Shown piece by piece: positions 8,643 through 17,674 of a DNA stretch of 64,000 bases. Within the stretch, counting starts at the first letter, position 1. Each line of letters begins with the position of its first letter. The position numbers and the translations under genes are program-made. This stretch comes from Robinsoniella peoriensis. GTDB lineage: Bacteria > Bacillota > Clostridia > Lachnospirales > Lachnospiraceae. Where the stretch lies: NCBI RefSeq assembly GCF_000797495.1, contig NZ_JTGN01000002.1, positions 124,001-188,000 of the forward strand. Direction: 5' to 3'. The notes beneath the pieces were generated by a model, which saw nothing but the letters and a program-made list of their open reading frames with translations, did no database searches and was not told the origin of the DNA.

Positions 8643-8740
8643 CTTAATAAAAGGGAGTAGCCAACACCGTAAGGTGATTCGAAATCGTCAGGTCGATGTA
8701 AAACATCCGTATCGAATGAAATGTGCGAGACTTTTATTGT
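8643..8740 (+). ncRNA. yybP-ykoY family (Mn2+) riboswitch aptamer
   Basis: The element opens with AATAAAAGGGAGTAGC (8646-8661) and closes with GCGAGACTTTTATT (8725-8738). These are the conserved ends of the yybP-ykoY family, whose members sense Mn2+. AATAAAAG pairs with CTTTTATT to make the basal stem. The GTCAGG block lies within the second arm. The same 3' strand is shared with a terminator, so ligand binding would favour read-through. Downstream is a flotillin gene, not one of the usual TerC, MntP or P-type ATPase targets. Confidence 0.8.
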
Positions 8741-8771
8741 AGCATGAGTTGTTGCAATAGGGGTCTTTTTC
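8728..8771 (+). terminator. Riboswitch expression-platform terminator
   Basis: AGACTTTTATTG (8728-8739) pairs over 12 positions, three of them G-U, with CAATAGGGGTCT (8755-8766), and TTTT follows. It uses up the 3' strand of the aptamer's basal stem, so the two structures exclude each other. Confidence 0.85.
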
Positions 8772-8850
8772 TATACCCCGAACCATAAAATGCAGCATAC
8801 TCAAATTTCCGGAAGTGCTCTGAGCATGAATAAGGAGGTGAAAAGTTGCA

Positions 8851-8874
8851 ATGAAAAAGAGCATTTCAAACTAA
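8851..8874 (+). CDS. Possible 7-codon leader peptide
   Basis: A strong AAGGAGGTG (8832-8840) is followed by ATG and the frame MKKSISN, then TAA. It lies between the riboswitch terminator and the flotillin start. It may be a translated leader, or the site may be chance. Without conservation data this is only a possibility. Confidence 0.25.
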   Translation: MKKSISN

Positions 8875-8911
8875 TAATGATTCATAGCAAATAGGATAAA
8901 GGAGAAAAAAT

Positions 8912-10435
8912 ATGAATATGATTATGGACAACATTGGGATTTTCATTGGTTTGATTGTGGTATTAGTTTTACTTATTTTAGTGTTGGTAACAGGATATGT
9001 AAAAGCTCCGCCGGATACCGCATTTATTATTTCCGGACTTCGTAAAAAGATTATAATAGGAAAAGCAAGTATTAAGATTCCGGTGCTGGAACGACTTGAT
9101 AAATTAAGCTTAAAACTGATACCAATCGATGTTAAAACTTCCAGTTCCGTACCTACCGCAGATTATATTAATATCCAGGTAGATGCTGCCGTAAATGTTA
9201 AAATCAGCAGCGAAAATCAGCGTCTGGGGCTGGCAGCGGAGAACTTCCTGAATCAGAACACGCAGTACATAGCCCAGGTGGCAAGAGAAGTTCTGGAAGG
9301 AAATATGCGTGAGATTGTAGGCAGAATGAGGCTGGAAGAAATGGTTGGTGACCGGCAAAAGTTTGCAAATCTGGTAAAAGAAAATGCGGAACCGGATCTG
9401 GCAGCCATGGGACTTGACATTGTAAGCTTCAATGTGCAGAATTTTACGGATAATAATGGGGTTATCGATGACCTTGGTATTGATAATATTTCACAGATTA
9501 AGAAAAAAGCAGCCATTGCAAAAGCAGAAGCAGAAAAAGAAATAGCAGTGGCAAAGGCCGAAGCCGACAAACAGGCAAATGATGCGAAGATCAATTCTGA
9601 CAGGGAAATTGCCATTAAAAATAATGAACTGGACATACAGAAATCGGCACTTCAGAAAAATGCAGATACGAAGCGTGCAGAAGCAGATGCCGCTTATGAG
9701 ATTCAGAAAGAGCAGCAGAGGAAAACAATTGGTGTTACAGCGGCAGATGCAGATATTGCTAAGGAAGAGAAGGTCATTCTTCTGAAGCAAAAAGAAGCAG
9801 AAGTTATGGAACAGTCACTGGATGCCCAGATCAGGAAAAAAGCGGAAGCGGACAGATATGAACGTCAGCAGAAGGCAGAAGCCGAATTATTTGAACGTCA
9901 AAAAGAAGCAGAAGCAAAGAAATTTGAAGTTCAAAAGGAAGCAGAAGCACAGAAATCAAAGGCGGAAGCGGACAGATATTCTAAGGAGCAGGAAGCGCAG
10001 GGTATTCAAAGGGTCGGTGAAGCAGAGGCGGAAGCAATTCGGGCAAAAGGACTTGCGGAAGCAGAGGCGATGGAAAAACGTGCGGAAGCTTATCAGAAGT
10101 ATAACAATGCGGCTATGGCACAGATGCTGATTCAGGTACTTCCGGAAATTGCTGGTAAAATTGCAGAACCTCTGAGCCAGATTGATAAGATTACTATTAT
10201 TGGAGGAGGAGAAGGAAGCGGAGTTGATTCAGTAGCCGGAAATGTTCCCGCAGTTATGGCAAAGCTTTTTGAGTCCATGAAAGAGACAGTGGGAATAGAC
10301 CTGGGCGAAATCATGAGAGCCGATACCTATGATGCTAAAGTGAACCGCAATATCACAGTAGAAGGATTGGAAAAGGCGGATGATATACAGAGAGCACAGG
10401 CAGAAGCTGCAGTTGTAAGTGAAGCTATGAAATAA
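8912..10435 (+). CDS. floT: Flotillin (FloT-like SPFH protein)
   Basis: 507 aa, the same length as FloT/YuaG of Bacillus. One N-terminal membrane helix (about 8-30) precedes an SPFH/PHB domain (about 30-200). A long coiled coil rich in KAEAE repeats (about 205-410) follows, then a short C-terminal region with QVLPEIAGKIAEPLSQIDKI, typical of flotillins. Flotillins assemble on the inner face of the membrane and organise fluid-ordered microdomains and membrane-protein complexes. The start has AAAGGAG upstream. Its transcript begins with a Mn2+-type riboswitch. No NfeD partner gene lies beside it. Confidence 0.92.
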   Translation: MNMIMDNIGIFIGLIVVLVLLILVLVTGYVKAPPDTAFIISGLRKKIIIGKASIKIPVLERLDKLSLKLIPIDVKTSSSVPTADYINIQVDAAVNVKISSENQRLGLAAENFLNQNTQYIAQVAREVLEGNMREIVGRMRLEEMVGDRQKFANLVKENAEPDLAAMGLDIVSFNVQNFTDNNGVIDDLGIDNISQIKKKAAIAKAEAEKEIAVAKAEADKQANDAKINSDREIAIKNNELDIQKSALQKNADTKRAEADAAYEIQKEQQRKTIGVTAADADIAKEEKVILLKQKEAEVMEQSLDAQIRKKAEADRYERQQKAEAELFERQKEAEAKKFEVQKEAEAQKSKAEADRYSKEQEAQGIQRVGEAEAEAIRAKGLAEAEAMEKRAEAYQKYNNAAMAQMLIQVLPEIAGKIAEPLSQIDKITIIGGGEGSGVDSVAGNVPAVMAKLFESMKETVGIDLGEIMRADTYDAKVNRNITVEGLEKADDIQRAQAEAAVVSEAMK

Positions 10436-10522
10436 TAGAATAGCAGCTCTGCCGGTTGGGCGCAGAACTGGTTTTCTTAGCATAATTGGAACCCATGAGG
10501 GTTATAAATTCTGAACTTTTTC

Positions 10523-10570
10523 AAAAAATCACAGCAACACAACCGTAGGTTGTGATATGCTGTGATTTTT
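10523..10570. terminator. Strong bidirectional terminator
   Basis: AAAAATCACAGCA (10524-10536) pairs with TGCTGTGATTTTT (10558-10570). An inner stem CACAACC/GGTTGTG closes on a GTA loop. It separates the flotillin gene from the convergent lacI-type gene. Confidence 0.9.
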
Positions 10571-10634
10571 GGTAAGTATCTATCACTACAATAGTGGCTC
10601 CTTTTTTTGCAGCTAAAATTGTGCGTTGCAGGTA

Positions 10635-11675
10635 CTATAAGATGTCATGATCAGTAGTATCTCTCCGTACAAGCACAGGAGGGATTTTTTTGTGTACGGG
10701 TTCCGTGGAAATGTTCGGGCGCCGTTTTTTACGTTCGGACATCTGGGATACCAGCAGTTTAACAGCTTCCTCGGCAAGCAGGCTGATTTGCTGGCCTACC
10801 GTTGTAATGGGGATAATGGCTTCTTTGGAAATGGGAGAATCATCAAACCCCACAATCCGGTAGTCATTGCCCAGGGAGCCTTTCTTCCGGATAATAATAT
10901 TGAGCAGAACATTGGCATGGGTATCGTTGGGCATAAAAATGCCCTTTTTTTGATTGGGGTATCGTTTTTCAAGGTCTTCATAAATTTCTGTAAGCTTCGC
11001 ATTGCTTGCTTCGAAAGTAGATCCCAGATCGCAGTAGATAATCTCATTCAGCATTTTTCCTTCTTTGCAGATATCCTGGAATCCCTTAATCCTTCCGTAT
11101 GCCGGAATATAGCTGGGTACATCGCTGTTAATATGGATTAAGACATTGCAGTTATTTTTAATCAGCAGGCTGGTTGCCTGGACAGCTCCCATATAGTTAT
11201 CCGTATTAATGCTGGAAATATACTGGTCTTCACGCTCAATTGCCACAATCGGGATGTGGTATTCTGACAGTTCTCTGGATGGGATAGTATGGCTTAAGAT
11301 AATCAGTCCCTCAATCTGGTATGCCATCAATTCTTTGATATAATTTCGTTCAACTTCCGCATCATCATTTCCAACAAATACAAGAAATTTATAGCCATAT
11401 TCCTGATAAGATGAAAGAATCTGGTTCAGCATCTCAGAATAGTAGTGAAGATACAGGTTTGGAATAATAATGCCTACAAACTCGGTACTCCCGCTTGCCA
11501 GGATCCGCGCCACCTTATTTTCTTTATAATCCAGAGCTAACAGAGCGTCTGCAATTATTTTCTGGTTTTCTTCAGTCAGTGAGTCCGGGTTGTTAAAATA
11601 CCTGGAAATGGTTGTTTTTGAAAAGTTAGTATAATTTGCAATATCATTAAAAGTTACTTTGTTTTTTTTCCCCAT
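10635..11675 (-). CDS. LacI-family transcriptional repressor of the fructan operon
   Basis: 346 aa. An N-terminal helix-turn-helix (TFNDIANYTNFSKTTISRYF, about 8-27) and a hinge helix near VARILASGS precede a periplasmic-binding-type sensor domain from about residue 64 to 320. The gene is divergent from the ABC importer/GH32 operon, and CCGG-centred palindromes typical of LacI operators lie in the shared intergenic region. It most likely represses that operon until a fructose-containing sugar binds; the inducer is inferred from the operon content. The start at 11675 follows an AAGGAG site on the minus strand. Confidence 0.9.
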   Translation of the reverse strand: MGKKNKVTFNDIANYTNFSKTTISRYFNNPDSLTEENQKIIADALLALDYKENKVARILASGSTEFVGIIIPNLYLHYYSEMLNQILSSYQEYGYKFLVFVGNDDAEVERNYIKELMAYQIEGLIILSHTIPSRELSEYHIPIVAIEREDQYISSINTDNYMGAVQATSLLIKNNCNVLIHINSDVPSYIPAYGRIKGFQDICKEGKMLNEIIYCDLGSTFEASNAKLTEIYEDLEKRYPNQKKGIFMPNDTHANVLLNIIIRKKGSLGNDYRIVGFDDSPISKEAIIPITTVGQQISLLAEEAVKLLVSQMSERKKRRPNISTEPVHKKIPPVLVRRDTTDHDIL

Positions 11676-11835
11676 AGAAACTCCTTTGTCAAGGTTCTGA
11701 TTTTATGAACTATCCGGGCATGTCGTAAAATAATACACGTGTAAGACCGTTCCAATCAGCCAGGTAAAAGTATTTTCAGATAAGTATAACAAAAATATGT
11801 TCTGCAGGCAATGTCAAATTGGCAATGAGTGAAAG

Positions 11836-11845
11836 TAACCGGTTA
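11836..11845. promoter_or_regulatory. Distal LacI-type operator
   Basis: TAACCGGTTA is a perfect 10-bp palindrome. It lies 121 bp upstream (CCGG to CCGG) of the triple operator at 11956-11991, a distance suited to DNA looping. Confidence 0.65.
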
Positions 11846-11955
11846 TTTTTGTGAATTTATTACAAAATACTGCCTTGAAATAAAGACAGTATTCACAAAA
11901 ATAGAAAAAGGAATTGACGCAAATATAGAGTTGTGATACTCTTTAGATAATAAAA

Positions 11956-11991
11956 GTAACCGGTAACTTAACCGGTAACATTACCGGTTAC
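11956..11991. promoter_or_regulatory. Three tandem LacI-type operators at exact 12-bp spacing
   Basis: CCGG cores sit at 11960, 11972 and 11984, each in a (T/G)TAACCGGTAAC-like palindrome. They lie just downstream of a likely start region (TTGACG at 11914, GATACT at 11935). Repressor binding here would block transcription. The divergent LacI-family gene is the obvious partner. Confidence 0.75.
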
Positions 11992-11992
11992 A

Positions 11993-12084
11993 AAGCAAAG
12001 ATTTAGAAGCAAAGATTTAGAAGCAAAGGTTTAGAAGCAAAGGTTTAGAAGCAAAGGTTTATAAGCATAGGTTTTGAAGTAAAG
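11993..12084 (+). repeat. 14-bp tandem repeat in the leader of the fructan operon
   Basis: The unit AAGCAAAG(A/G)TTTAG is repeated about six and a half times without gaps. The last units degenerate, and the final one (AAGTAAAG followed by GAGG) forms the ribosome-binding site of the binding-protein gene. The array fills the leader between the operators and the start codon. Confidence 0.9.
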
Positions 12085-12093
12085 GAGGAGCAC

Positions 12094-13416
12094 ATGAGAA
12101 AGTCATGGAAATATGCGGCACTATTTTTCCTTGCCGCAAGCTGCCTGGCAGGGTGCCGGCAAAAAGAGGTAAAGCCGGGCGATATTGCCGGATATGAGGA
12201 AGGAGAAAGCTATCTTTCCATATGGGTACATACAATTGAGGACACGCCGGAAGGGGATGCCTATGCGGAGTCCGTGAAAAGATTTAATGAAAAGTATGAT
12301 GGAAAATATTTTGCAGATATTGAATTCATTCCCAGAAATGACAGCGGAGGGGGATATTCTGACAAGGTAAATGCATCTGTTATGTCCGGCGGACTTCCGG
12401 ATGTGCTTACGGTAGACGGACCCAATGTGGCGGCTTATGCGGCAAATGGTATAATCCAGCCCCTGGCGGAGCTGTCAGAGGAAGAAAGGGCGGTCTATCT
12501 GGATTCGATACTTGAGCAGGGAACCTATAACGATAAGCTGTACACACTGGGAGCCATGGAATCCAGTGTAGGTCTGTATTACAACAAGGATATTCTGGAA
12601 AATGCCGGAATAAATATTCCTTCCGCTGATGATCCCTGGACCTGGAATGAGTTTATGGAGATCTGTGAAAAGCTCGATCCGGTTATGAAAGAAAAGAACG
12701 GATACTGTCTGGATATGACGTTTCCGGTTGGAGAAGCGAGTATTTATTATTATGCGCCGTTCTTTTGGGCCAATGAAGGAGACTTTGTAAGTGAGGATGG
12801 ACTGGGCGTGGATGGTATTTTCAATTCCGATAAAAATGTAGAAGCCGTGGATTTCTTCCGGGGAATTGTAGAGAATGGCTATATGTCAAAAACGCCAATT
12901 GATAAGCTGTTTGAAACAGGGCGTGCAGCGTTTAAGTTTGACGGTGCATGGGAAGTAAATACCGTCTATGAGAACTATCCGGATATCAAACTGGGAGTGG
13001 CGCCTTATATTGTAGGAGAAAACTGGGATGGAGGAAGATATACGCCCACAGGCTCCTGGGCATATGCAGCATCTGCTTCCACCCATAATCTGGAAGGAGC
13101 AACCGAGCTGGTAAAATGGATGAGTGGTGTAGACAGCGGCATTCTTCTCCATGAACAGACAAAAGGGCTGCCATCCACTTATGGGGCATTTGAGCAGATT
13201 TCTCTTTTTTCGGAAGATGAGAATTACAAGGCTCTATATGAGCAGCTGAATAAATATGGACATCCAAGACCCAAGACACCCGTATATCCGCAGGTAAGTA
13301 CTTCTTTTCAGCAGGTTCTGGAAGGAGCTGCACTGAATGGAAAGGATGCAAAAGCGGAACTGGATAAATCTATAGAAAGGATTAACGCCAAGTTAAAGCG
13401 TTACACAAGAGAATAA
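12094..13416 (+). CDS. Sugar ABC transporter solute-binding lipoprotein
   Basis: 440 aa with a lipoprotein signal peptide ending LAGC (Cys21). The mature part is a family-1 extracellular sugar-binding protein, with NASVMSGGLPDVLTVDG near the hinge and a C-terminal part ending in a charged helix. It captures the sugar outside the membrane and delivers it to the two permeases that follow. The GH32 enzyme in the same operon points to sucrose or short fructo-oligosaccharides. Start is fixed by AAAGGAGG at 12081-12088. It overlaps the next gene by 1 bp (TAATG). Confidence 0.92.
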   Translation: MRKSWKYAALFFLAASCLAGCRQKEVKPGDIAGYEEGESYLSIWVHTIEDTPEGDAYAESVKRFNEKYDGKYFADIEFIPRNDSGGGYSDKVNASVMSGGLPDVLTVDGPNVAAYAANGIIQPLAELSEEERAVYLDSILEQGTYNDKLYTLGAMESSVGLYYNKDILENAGINIPSADDPWTWNEFMEICEKLDPVMKEKNGYCLDMTFPVGEASIYYYAPFFWANEGDFVSEDGLGVDGIFNSDKNVEAVDFFRGIVENGYMSKTPIDKLFETGRAAFKFDGAWEVNTVYENYPDIKLGVAPYIVGENWDGGRYTPTGSWAYAASASTHNLEGATELVKWMSGVDSGILLHEQTKGLPSTYGAFEQISLFSEDENYKALYEQLNKYGHPRPKTPVYPQVSTSFQQVLEGAALNGKDAKAELDKSIERINAKLKRYTRE

Positions 13417-14318
13417 TGAAGAGAAAAAAATCTAATTCGCTTTTAGGAATGGCATTCTTTGGACCGGCCCTCGTACTGCTTACCATCTTTTTGTTTCTTC
13501 CTATGCTGCTGACACTGGTTTTCAGTTTTACCGATTATTTTGCTTTGAATCCGGATCTTACACATTTTGTGGGCCTGGAAAATTATATTACGATTTTTAA
13601 GGATGAACTGTTTCTTAAGGCGTTTCTTAATACCGTAAAGTTTGTGTTTATTATCGTGCCTCTCCAGGGAGGCGGAGCGCTTATTCTGGCGCTGCTGATT
13701 AATAAAGTTACACATTGTAAAAAGTATTTTAAGGTTGCATTTTTTATACCGGTTGTTATGTCTCTTGCGGTTGTTTCTACATTGTGGATGCAGATCTATA
13801 ATCCGGAAGGCATTTTAAATACGGTGCTTGCGAACCTGGGTATATCTGCACAGCCCTTTATTTACAGTGATAAGCAGGCACTTCCCTCCATTGCTTTTAT
13901 GAGTATCTGGCAGGGTGTGGGATATCAGATGATCATTTTTCTGGGAGGACTTCAGGCAATTAATCCGGGACTTTACGAAGCAGCAGAGATGGATCATGCC
14001 AGCGGATGGCAGAAATTCAGGGATATTACGCTGCCGGAACTGAAACCCATTTGCGTATTTGTATTTATCACCATTACCATCGGTGCTTTTAAAATGATTG
14101 TTCAGCCAATGGTAATGACAGGAGGCGGGCCATCCCATTCTACGTATACGCTGGTCTATGATATTTATGAGACTGGTACGGTTAACTGGGAAATGGGGCT
14201 GGCATCCACCATGGCAATTGTATTTGTGATTTTTGTGGTCATTCTGACCATTGTTCAGACAATTTTGACGCGGGATAAGGAGGAAAAACATGTTAACAAA
14301 AAAACAAAAATCAATTAA
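13416..14318 (+). CDS. Sugar ABC transporter permease (MalF type)
   Basis: 300 aa with about six membrane helices. It carries the EAA loop for the ATPase contact (EAAEMDHASGWQKFRDITLPE). It forms a heterodimeric channel with the next protein. Start overlaps the stop of the binding-protein gene, which implies coupling. Confidence 0.93.
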   Translation: MKRKKSNSLLGMAFFGPALVLLTIFLFLPMLLTLVFSFTDYFALNPDLTHFVGLENYITIFKDELFLKAFLNTVKFVFIIVPLQGGGALILALLINKVTHCKKYFKVAFFIPVVMSLAVVSTLWMQIYNPEGILNTVLANLGISAQPFIYSDKQALPSIAFMSIWQGVGYQMIIFLGGLQAINPGLYEAAEMDHASGWQKFRDITLPELKPICVFVFITITIGAFKMIVQPMVMTGGGPSHSTYTLVYDIYETGTVNWEMGLASTMAIVFVIFVVILTIVQTILTRDKEEKHVNKKTKIN

Positions 14319-15141
14319 CTGGGTTCTGGTTATCCTGATGCTTATTTTATCTATTTTCTTCTTATTTCCGGTGGTATGGATGCTTGCTAATTCTTTCAAG
14401 CCGGATGCAGCCATTGCGGCAGACATGAATGCCATGTCGGCATTTATTCCGCCCGCATTAAGCAGCAGCTTTTTTGATAACTATATAACGATTATCACAA
14501 ATACGGCTTTTCTGAGGTACATGGGAAACACCCTGTTTTATGCTGCGGTTCTGATCATATTGGGGATTATCGTAAATGGCCTTGCAGGGTATGCTCTGGC
14601 GAAAATAGATTTTCCGTTTCGGGAACGCTGGGTATTGGTGATTATGATGCTGATGATTATTCCCACCGAGACAATTATTACGATCCACTTTTTAATTATT
14701 GCAAAAACGGGGCTGCTAAATACAGTGGTCGGATATATACTCCCCATGATCGTAAATCCATTTAATATTTTCCTGTTCCGCCAGGTTTTTCTAAGCCTGC
14801 CGGATGATGTATATGAAGCAGCGCAGCTGGACTTTTGCAGTCCGGTGAAATATTTCTTTACAATGGTTCTGCCTATGTCAAAAACAGTTGTGGCTACAGT
14901 CAGTGTTTTTACATTTCTGAATGTTTGGAATGACTACCTCTGGCCATCACTGGTATTTACGTCCAGTGACCTGCTTACTGCACAGATTGGGCTGAATTCC
15001 ATTACTGCCAATGAAAATACAACCATGGGGCAGACGCTGGCAGTCATAACCCTGATTACGATACCGGTCATTATTATATATGCCTGTTTCTCCAAGCAGA
15101 TTGTAGAAGGAGTTACACACACAGGCACGAAGGAAGGATGA
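14290..15141 (+). CDS. Sugar ABC transporter permease (MalG type)
   Basis: 283 aa with six membrane helices and an EAA loop (EAAQLDFCSPVKYFFTMVLP). It starts 29 bp inside the previous gene at an ATG preceded by AAGGAGG, so the two are coupled. It is the second half of the membrane channel. Confidence 0.93.
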   Translation: MLTKKQKSINWVLVILMLILSIFFLFPVVWMLANSFKPDAAIAADMNAMSAFIPPALSSSFFDNYITIITNTAFLRYMGNTLFYAAVLIILGIIVNGLAGYALAKIDFPFRERWVLVIMMLMIIPTETIITIHFLIIAKTGLLNTVVGYILPMIVNPFNIFLFRQVFLSLPDDVYEAAQLDFCSPVKYFFTMVLPMSKTVVATVSVFTFLNVWNDYLWPSLVFTSSDLLTAQIGLNSITANENTTMGQTLAVITLITIPVIIIYACFSKQIVEGVTHTGTKEG

Positions 15142-15145
15142 TAGT

Positions 15146-16243
15146 ATGAGCTTTATAGAATTTAAAAATATTAGTAAAAAATATGCAAGTACGGATAAAA
15201 ATGCGGTTACAGATTTTAATCTGGAAATTAAAGAAAAAGAATTTATAGCATTTGTCGGACCTTCCGGCTGTGGAAAATCTACTACACTTCGGATGATTGC
15301 CGGATTTGAGGATATCTCCAGGGGAGAACTGTTTATCGATGGAAAAAAGGTGAATGAAACAGCGCCAAGAGATCGTGGAATCGCTATGGTATTCCAGAAT
15401 TATGCTCTTTATCCACATATGACAGTAGAGAAGAATATAGGATACGGATTAAAAAATATGAAAGTGCCCGCAGATGAGATCAACAGGAAAGTGAACTGGG
15501 CAATTGATATTCTGGGGCTGGAAGAGTACCGATACAGAAAGCCAAAGAATCTCTCCGGCGGACAGAGGCAGCGGGTTGCTCTTGGAAGGGCAATTGTGAA
15601 GAATCAGAAGGTATTTCTCATGGATGAGCCCCTTTCCAATCTGGATGCCAAACTGCGTGTGAGTATGAGAAATGAAATCAGCAAGCTTCACCGGACACTG
15701 GGAACCACCACCATCTATGTGACCCATGACCAGATAGAGGCTATGACTATGGCGGACCGTATAGTCATCATGAAGGATGGCTTAATTCAGCAGGTAGGTG
15801 CACCTATGGAATTGTATGAGCATCCGGTAAATAAATTTGTAGCGGGATTTATCGGCTCTCCCCAAATGAATTTCTATGAGGTTACCGTAAGTGGCAGCAG
15901 CGTGGAATTCAAAGATAAAAATAAGATTACACTCCCCGAAGGTGTCCTGAAGAAACTAAACGGGCGCCAGGGAGAAATGATTTTAGGAATTCGCGGTGAG
16001 GATATAAAGCTGGATCCGCACAACCTGGAAATTTACAAATCAGATAAACAGACTTCTGTTGTAGAAAACAAAGAAGTTATGGGAAATGAAAACAATCTTT
16101 ATTTTAGCTTTGGGGGCATTACCTCTGTTGCACGGGTTTCTAAATACGAAGTCAGCGGTATTGGAGAAAAGATTACTTTTGTATTGGAACCTACAAAATT
16201 TCATTTCTTTGATAAGCAGACGGAAGAGAATTATTTAAAATAG
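15146..16243 (+). CDS. Sugar ABC transporter ATPase (MsmK/UgpC type)
   Basis: 365 aa. Walker A GPSGCGKST, Q-loop, signature LSGGQRQRVALGRA, Walker B VFLMDEPLSNLD and switch His (VTHDQ) are all present. A C-terminal OB-type regulatory domain from about residue 240 is typical of the MalK/MsmK group. It powers uptake through the two permeases. MsmK-type ATPases often serve several importers. This matters because the importer at 53972-57300 lacks its own ATPase. Confidence 0.95.
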   Translation: MSFIEFKNISKKYASTDKNAVTDFNLEIKEKEFIAFVGPSGCGKSTTLRMIAGFEDISRGELFIDGKKVNETAPRDRGIAMVFQNYALYPHMTVEKNIGYGLKNMKVPADEINRKVNWAIDILGLEEYRYRKPKNLSGGQRQRVALGRAIVKNQKVFLMDEPLSNLDAKLRVSMRNEISKLHRTLGTTTIYVTHDQIEAMTMADRIVIMKDGLIQQVGAPMELYEHPVNKFVAGFIGSPQMNFYEVTVSGSSVEFKDKNKITLPEGVLKKLNGRQGEMILGIRGEDIKLDPHNLEIYKSDKQTSVVENKEVMGNENNLYFSFGGITSVARVSKYEVSGIGEKITFVLEPTKFHFFDKQTEENYLK

Positions 16244-16290
16244 GAAGGTAAGTTTGAAGAAAAGCACTATCAAACTACTTGTTAAGGCAG

Positions 16291-16328
16291 TATCGCAGGC
16301 AGGCCTGCGATATGCAGGAGGTATAAAT
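16291..16328 (+). promoter_or_regulatory. Leader hairpin plus RBS module (copy 2)
   Basis: ATCGCAGG pairs with CCTGCGAT around a CAGG loop. ATGCAGGAGGTATAAAT and the ATG at 16329 follow. The sequence matches 6375-6412 in layout, with a compensatory change in the stem. Confidence 0.6.
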
Positions 16329-17657
16329 ATGACAGAACATAAATTACATTTAAAGGCGCCGGGAAACTGGATCAATGATCCCAATGGCTTTATCTATTAT
16401 AAAGGGAAATATCATTTGTTTTATCAGTATTTTCCCTATGCACCCGCTTGGGCAACCATGCACTGGGGGCATGCGGTAAGTGATGACCTTGTAACCTGGA
16501 CACATCAGGAAATAGCCCTTTATCCAAGCAAATACTGGGACAGCAACGGCTGTTTTTCCGGAAGTGCAGTCCAGGAGGATGGAAAGCTTTATATTTATTA
16601 TACGGGTGTGCGGTATGAGGAAATAACCAAAGAAGATATCCATCACTGCGTAAATGAACAGTTTGAGTCTTCCCAGCTGATGATCACGTCGGAGGATGGG
16701 ATACACTTTGATAATAATAAAGATAAGAAACTGATTATTCCTCCGATTATGGATGCATCTCTTGGGCACCGTACGCATACAAGAGACCCTAAGGTATGGA
16801 GAAGCGGGGATCATTATTATATGGTTCTTGGAAGCACCCTGGATGAAAAAAAAGGAATTCTGCTGTTTTACAGAAGCAGTGATAAAGAAAACTGGGAGTA
16901 TCTGAACAGTTATACTTCTAAAGCAGATAATCTCGGATGGATGTGGGAATGTCCGGATCTGTATAAGACAGATGAAGGCTGGGTAGTTTGTTTTTCGCCG
17001 ATGGGTTTTTTGAAAGACGGCGCAAAAGAACAGAACCATGCTATCTGTGCAGCAGCAGATTTTGATGAGCAGACAGGTATCCTTACGATGGCAGAGGAGT
17101 ATCAGTTTGCAGATTATGGACTTGATCTCTATGCACCCCAGAGTACGGTAGATGAAGAGGGGCGCAGAGTAGTCGTTGGATGGATGAGAATGCCCAAACC
17201 GGTTGCGGAGGTAAAGCCCTGGATCGGAATGATGTGTACACCCCGGGTAGTGGAACGCAGGAACGGTCATATATATTTCCGGATGCATCCAAATGTGGAA
17301 AAAGCATTTGTAAAGGAAATCACTGAGGTTGGAGAAGTAGAGGAGGAAAAACCGTACCAGTTAAAAATTGAGCTGGATGACGGGGAATCCATATCCCTGG
17401 GAGGCTATGAAATATACAGGAAGGGTAATAAAATATGCACAAACCGGGAGAAAGTCTATGAAGACATCCGTGACTGCAGGCTTGCCTTTGAAACACCAAT
17501 ACTGAAAGAAAATGCCAGACTGAATATCCTTGTGGACCGGAATCTGATTGAGGTCTATGTAAATGACGGCGAGTATGTAATCAGCAATGTGGTGTATGAT
17601 TTAAAAGAAGAGATTTTGATACCGGAGGGTAAAAAATTTATTCTGAAACAGATGTAG
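16329..17657 (+). CDS. GH32 beta-fructosidase / sucrose(-6-phosphate) hydrolase
   Basis: 442 aa from the ATG at 16329; the 25 upstream codons cover the hairpin module. The five-bladed propeller motifs are complete: WINDPNG with nucleophile Asp17, a CFSGS segment, RDPK with transition-state Asp153, and WECPD with acid/base Glu207. A beta-sandwich follows from about residue 335. There is no signal peptide, so it works inside the cell on sugars brought in by the adjacent importer. Because uptake is by ABC rather than PTS, unphosphorylated sucrose or short inulin-type oligosaccharides are the likely substrates. It ends the operon. Confidence 0.93.
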   Translation: MTEHKLHLKAPGNWINDPNGFIYYKGKYHLFYQYFPYAPAWATMHWGHAVSDDLVTWTHQEIALYPSKYWDSNGCFSGSAVQEDGKLYIYYTGVRYEEITKEDIHHCVNEQFESSQLMITSEDGIHFDNNKDKKLIIPPIMDASLGHRTHTRDPKVWRSGDHYYMVLGSTLDEKKGILLFYRSSDKENWEYLNSYTSKADNLGWMWECPDLYKTDEGWVVCFSPMGFLKDGAKEQNHAICAAADFDEQTGILTMAEEYQFADYGLDLYAPQSTVDEEGRRVVVGWMRMPKPVAEVKPWIGMMCTPRVVERRNGHIYFRMHPNVEKAFVKEITEVGEVEEEKPYQLKIELDDGESISLGGYEIYRKGNKICTNREKVYEDIRDCRLAFETPILKENARLNILVDRNLIEVYVNDGEYVISNVVYDLKEEILIPEGKKFILKQM

Positions 17658-17674
17658 CAGTTCTAATAATCAGC

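Noticed and set aside
8560..8742. 60-aa open frame after the AlkD-like gene
   Set aside because: It covers the promoter and riboswitch aptamer and lacks a good ribosome-binding site.
11993..12084. CRISPR array
   Set aside because: The 14-bp units are contiguous with no spacers, so this is a plain tandem repeat. No cas genes are present.
16350..17288. 312-aa minus-strand frame opposite the GH32 gene
   Set aside because: No recognisable motif or start site. The plus strand carries a complete GH32 with all three catalytic residues.
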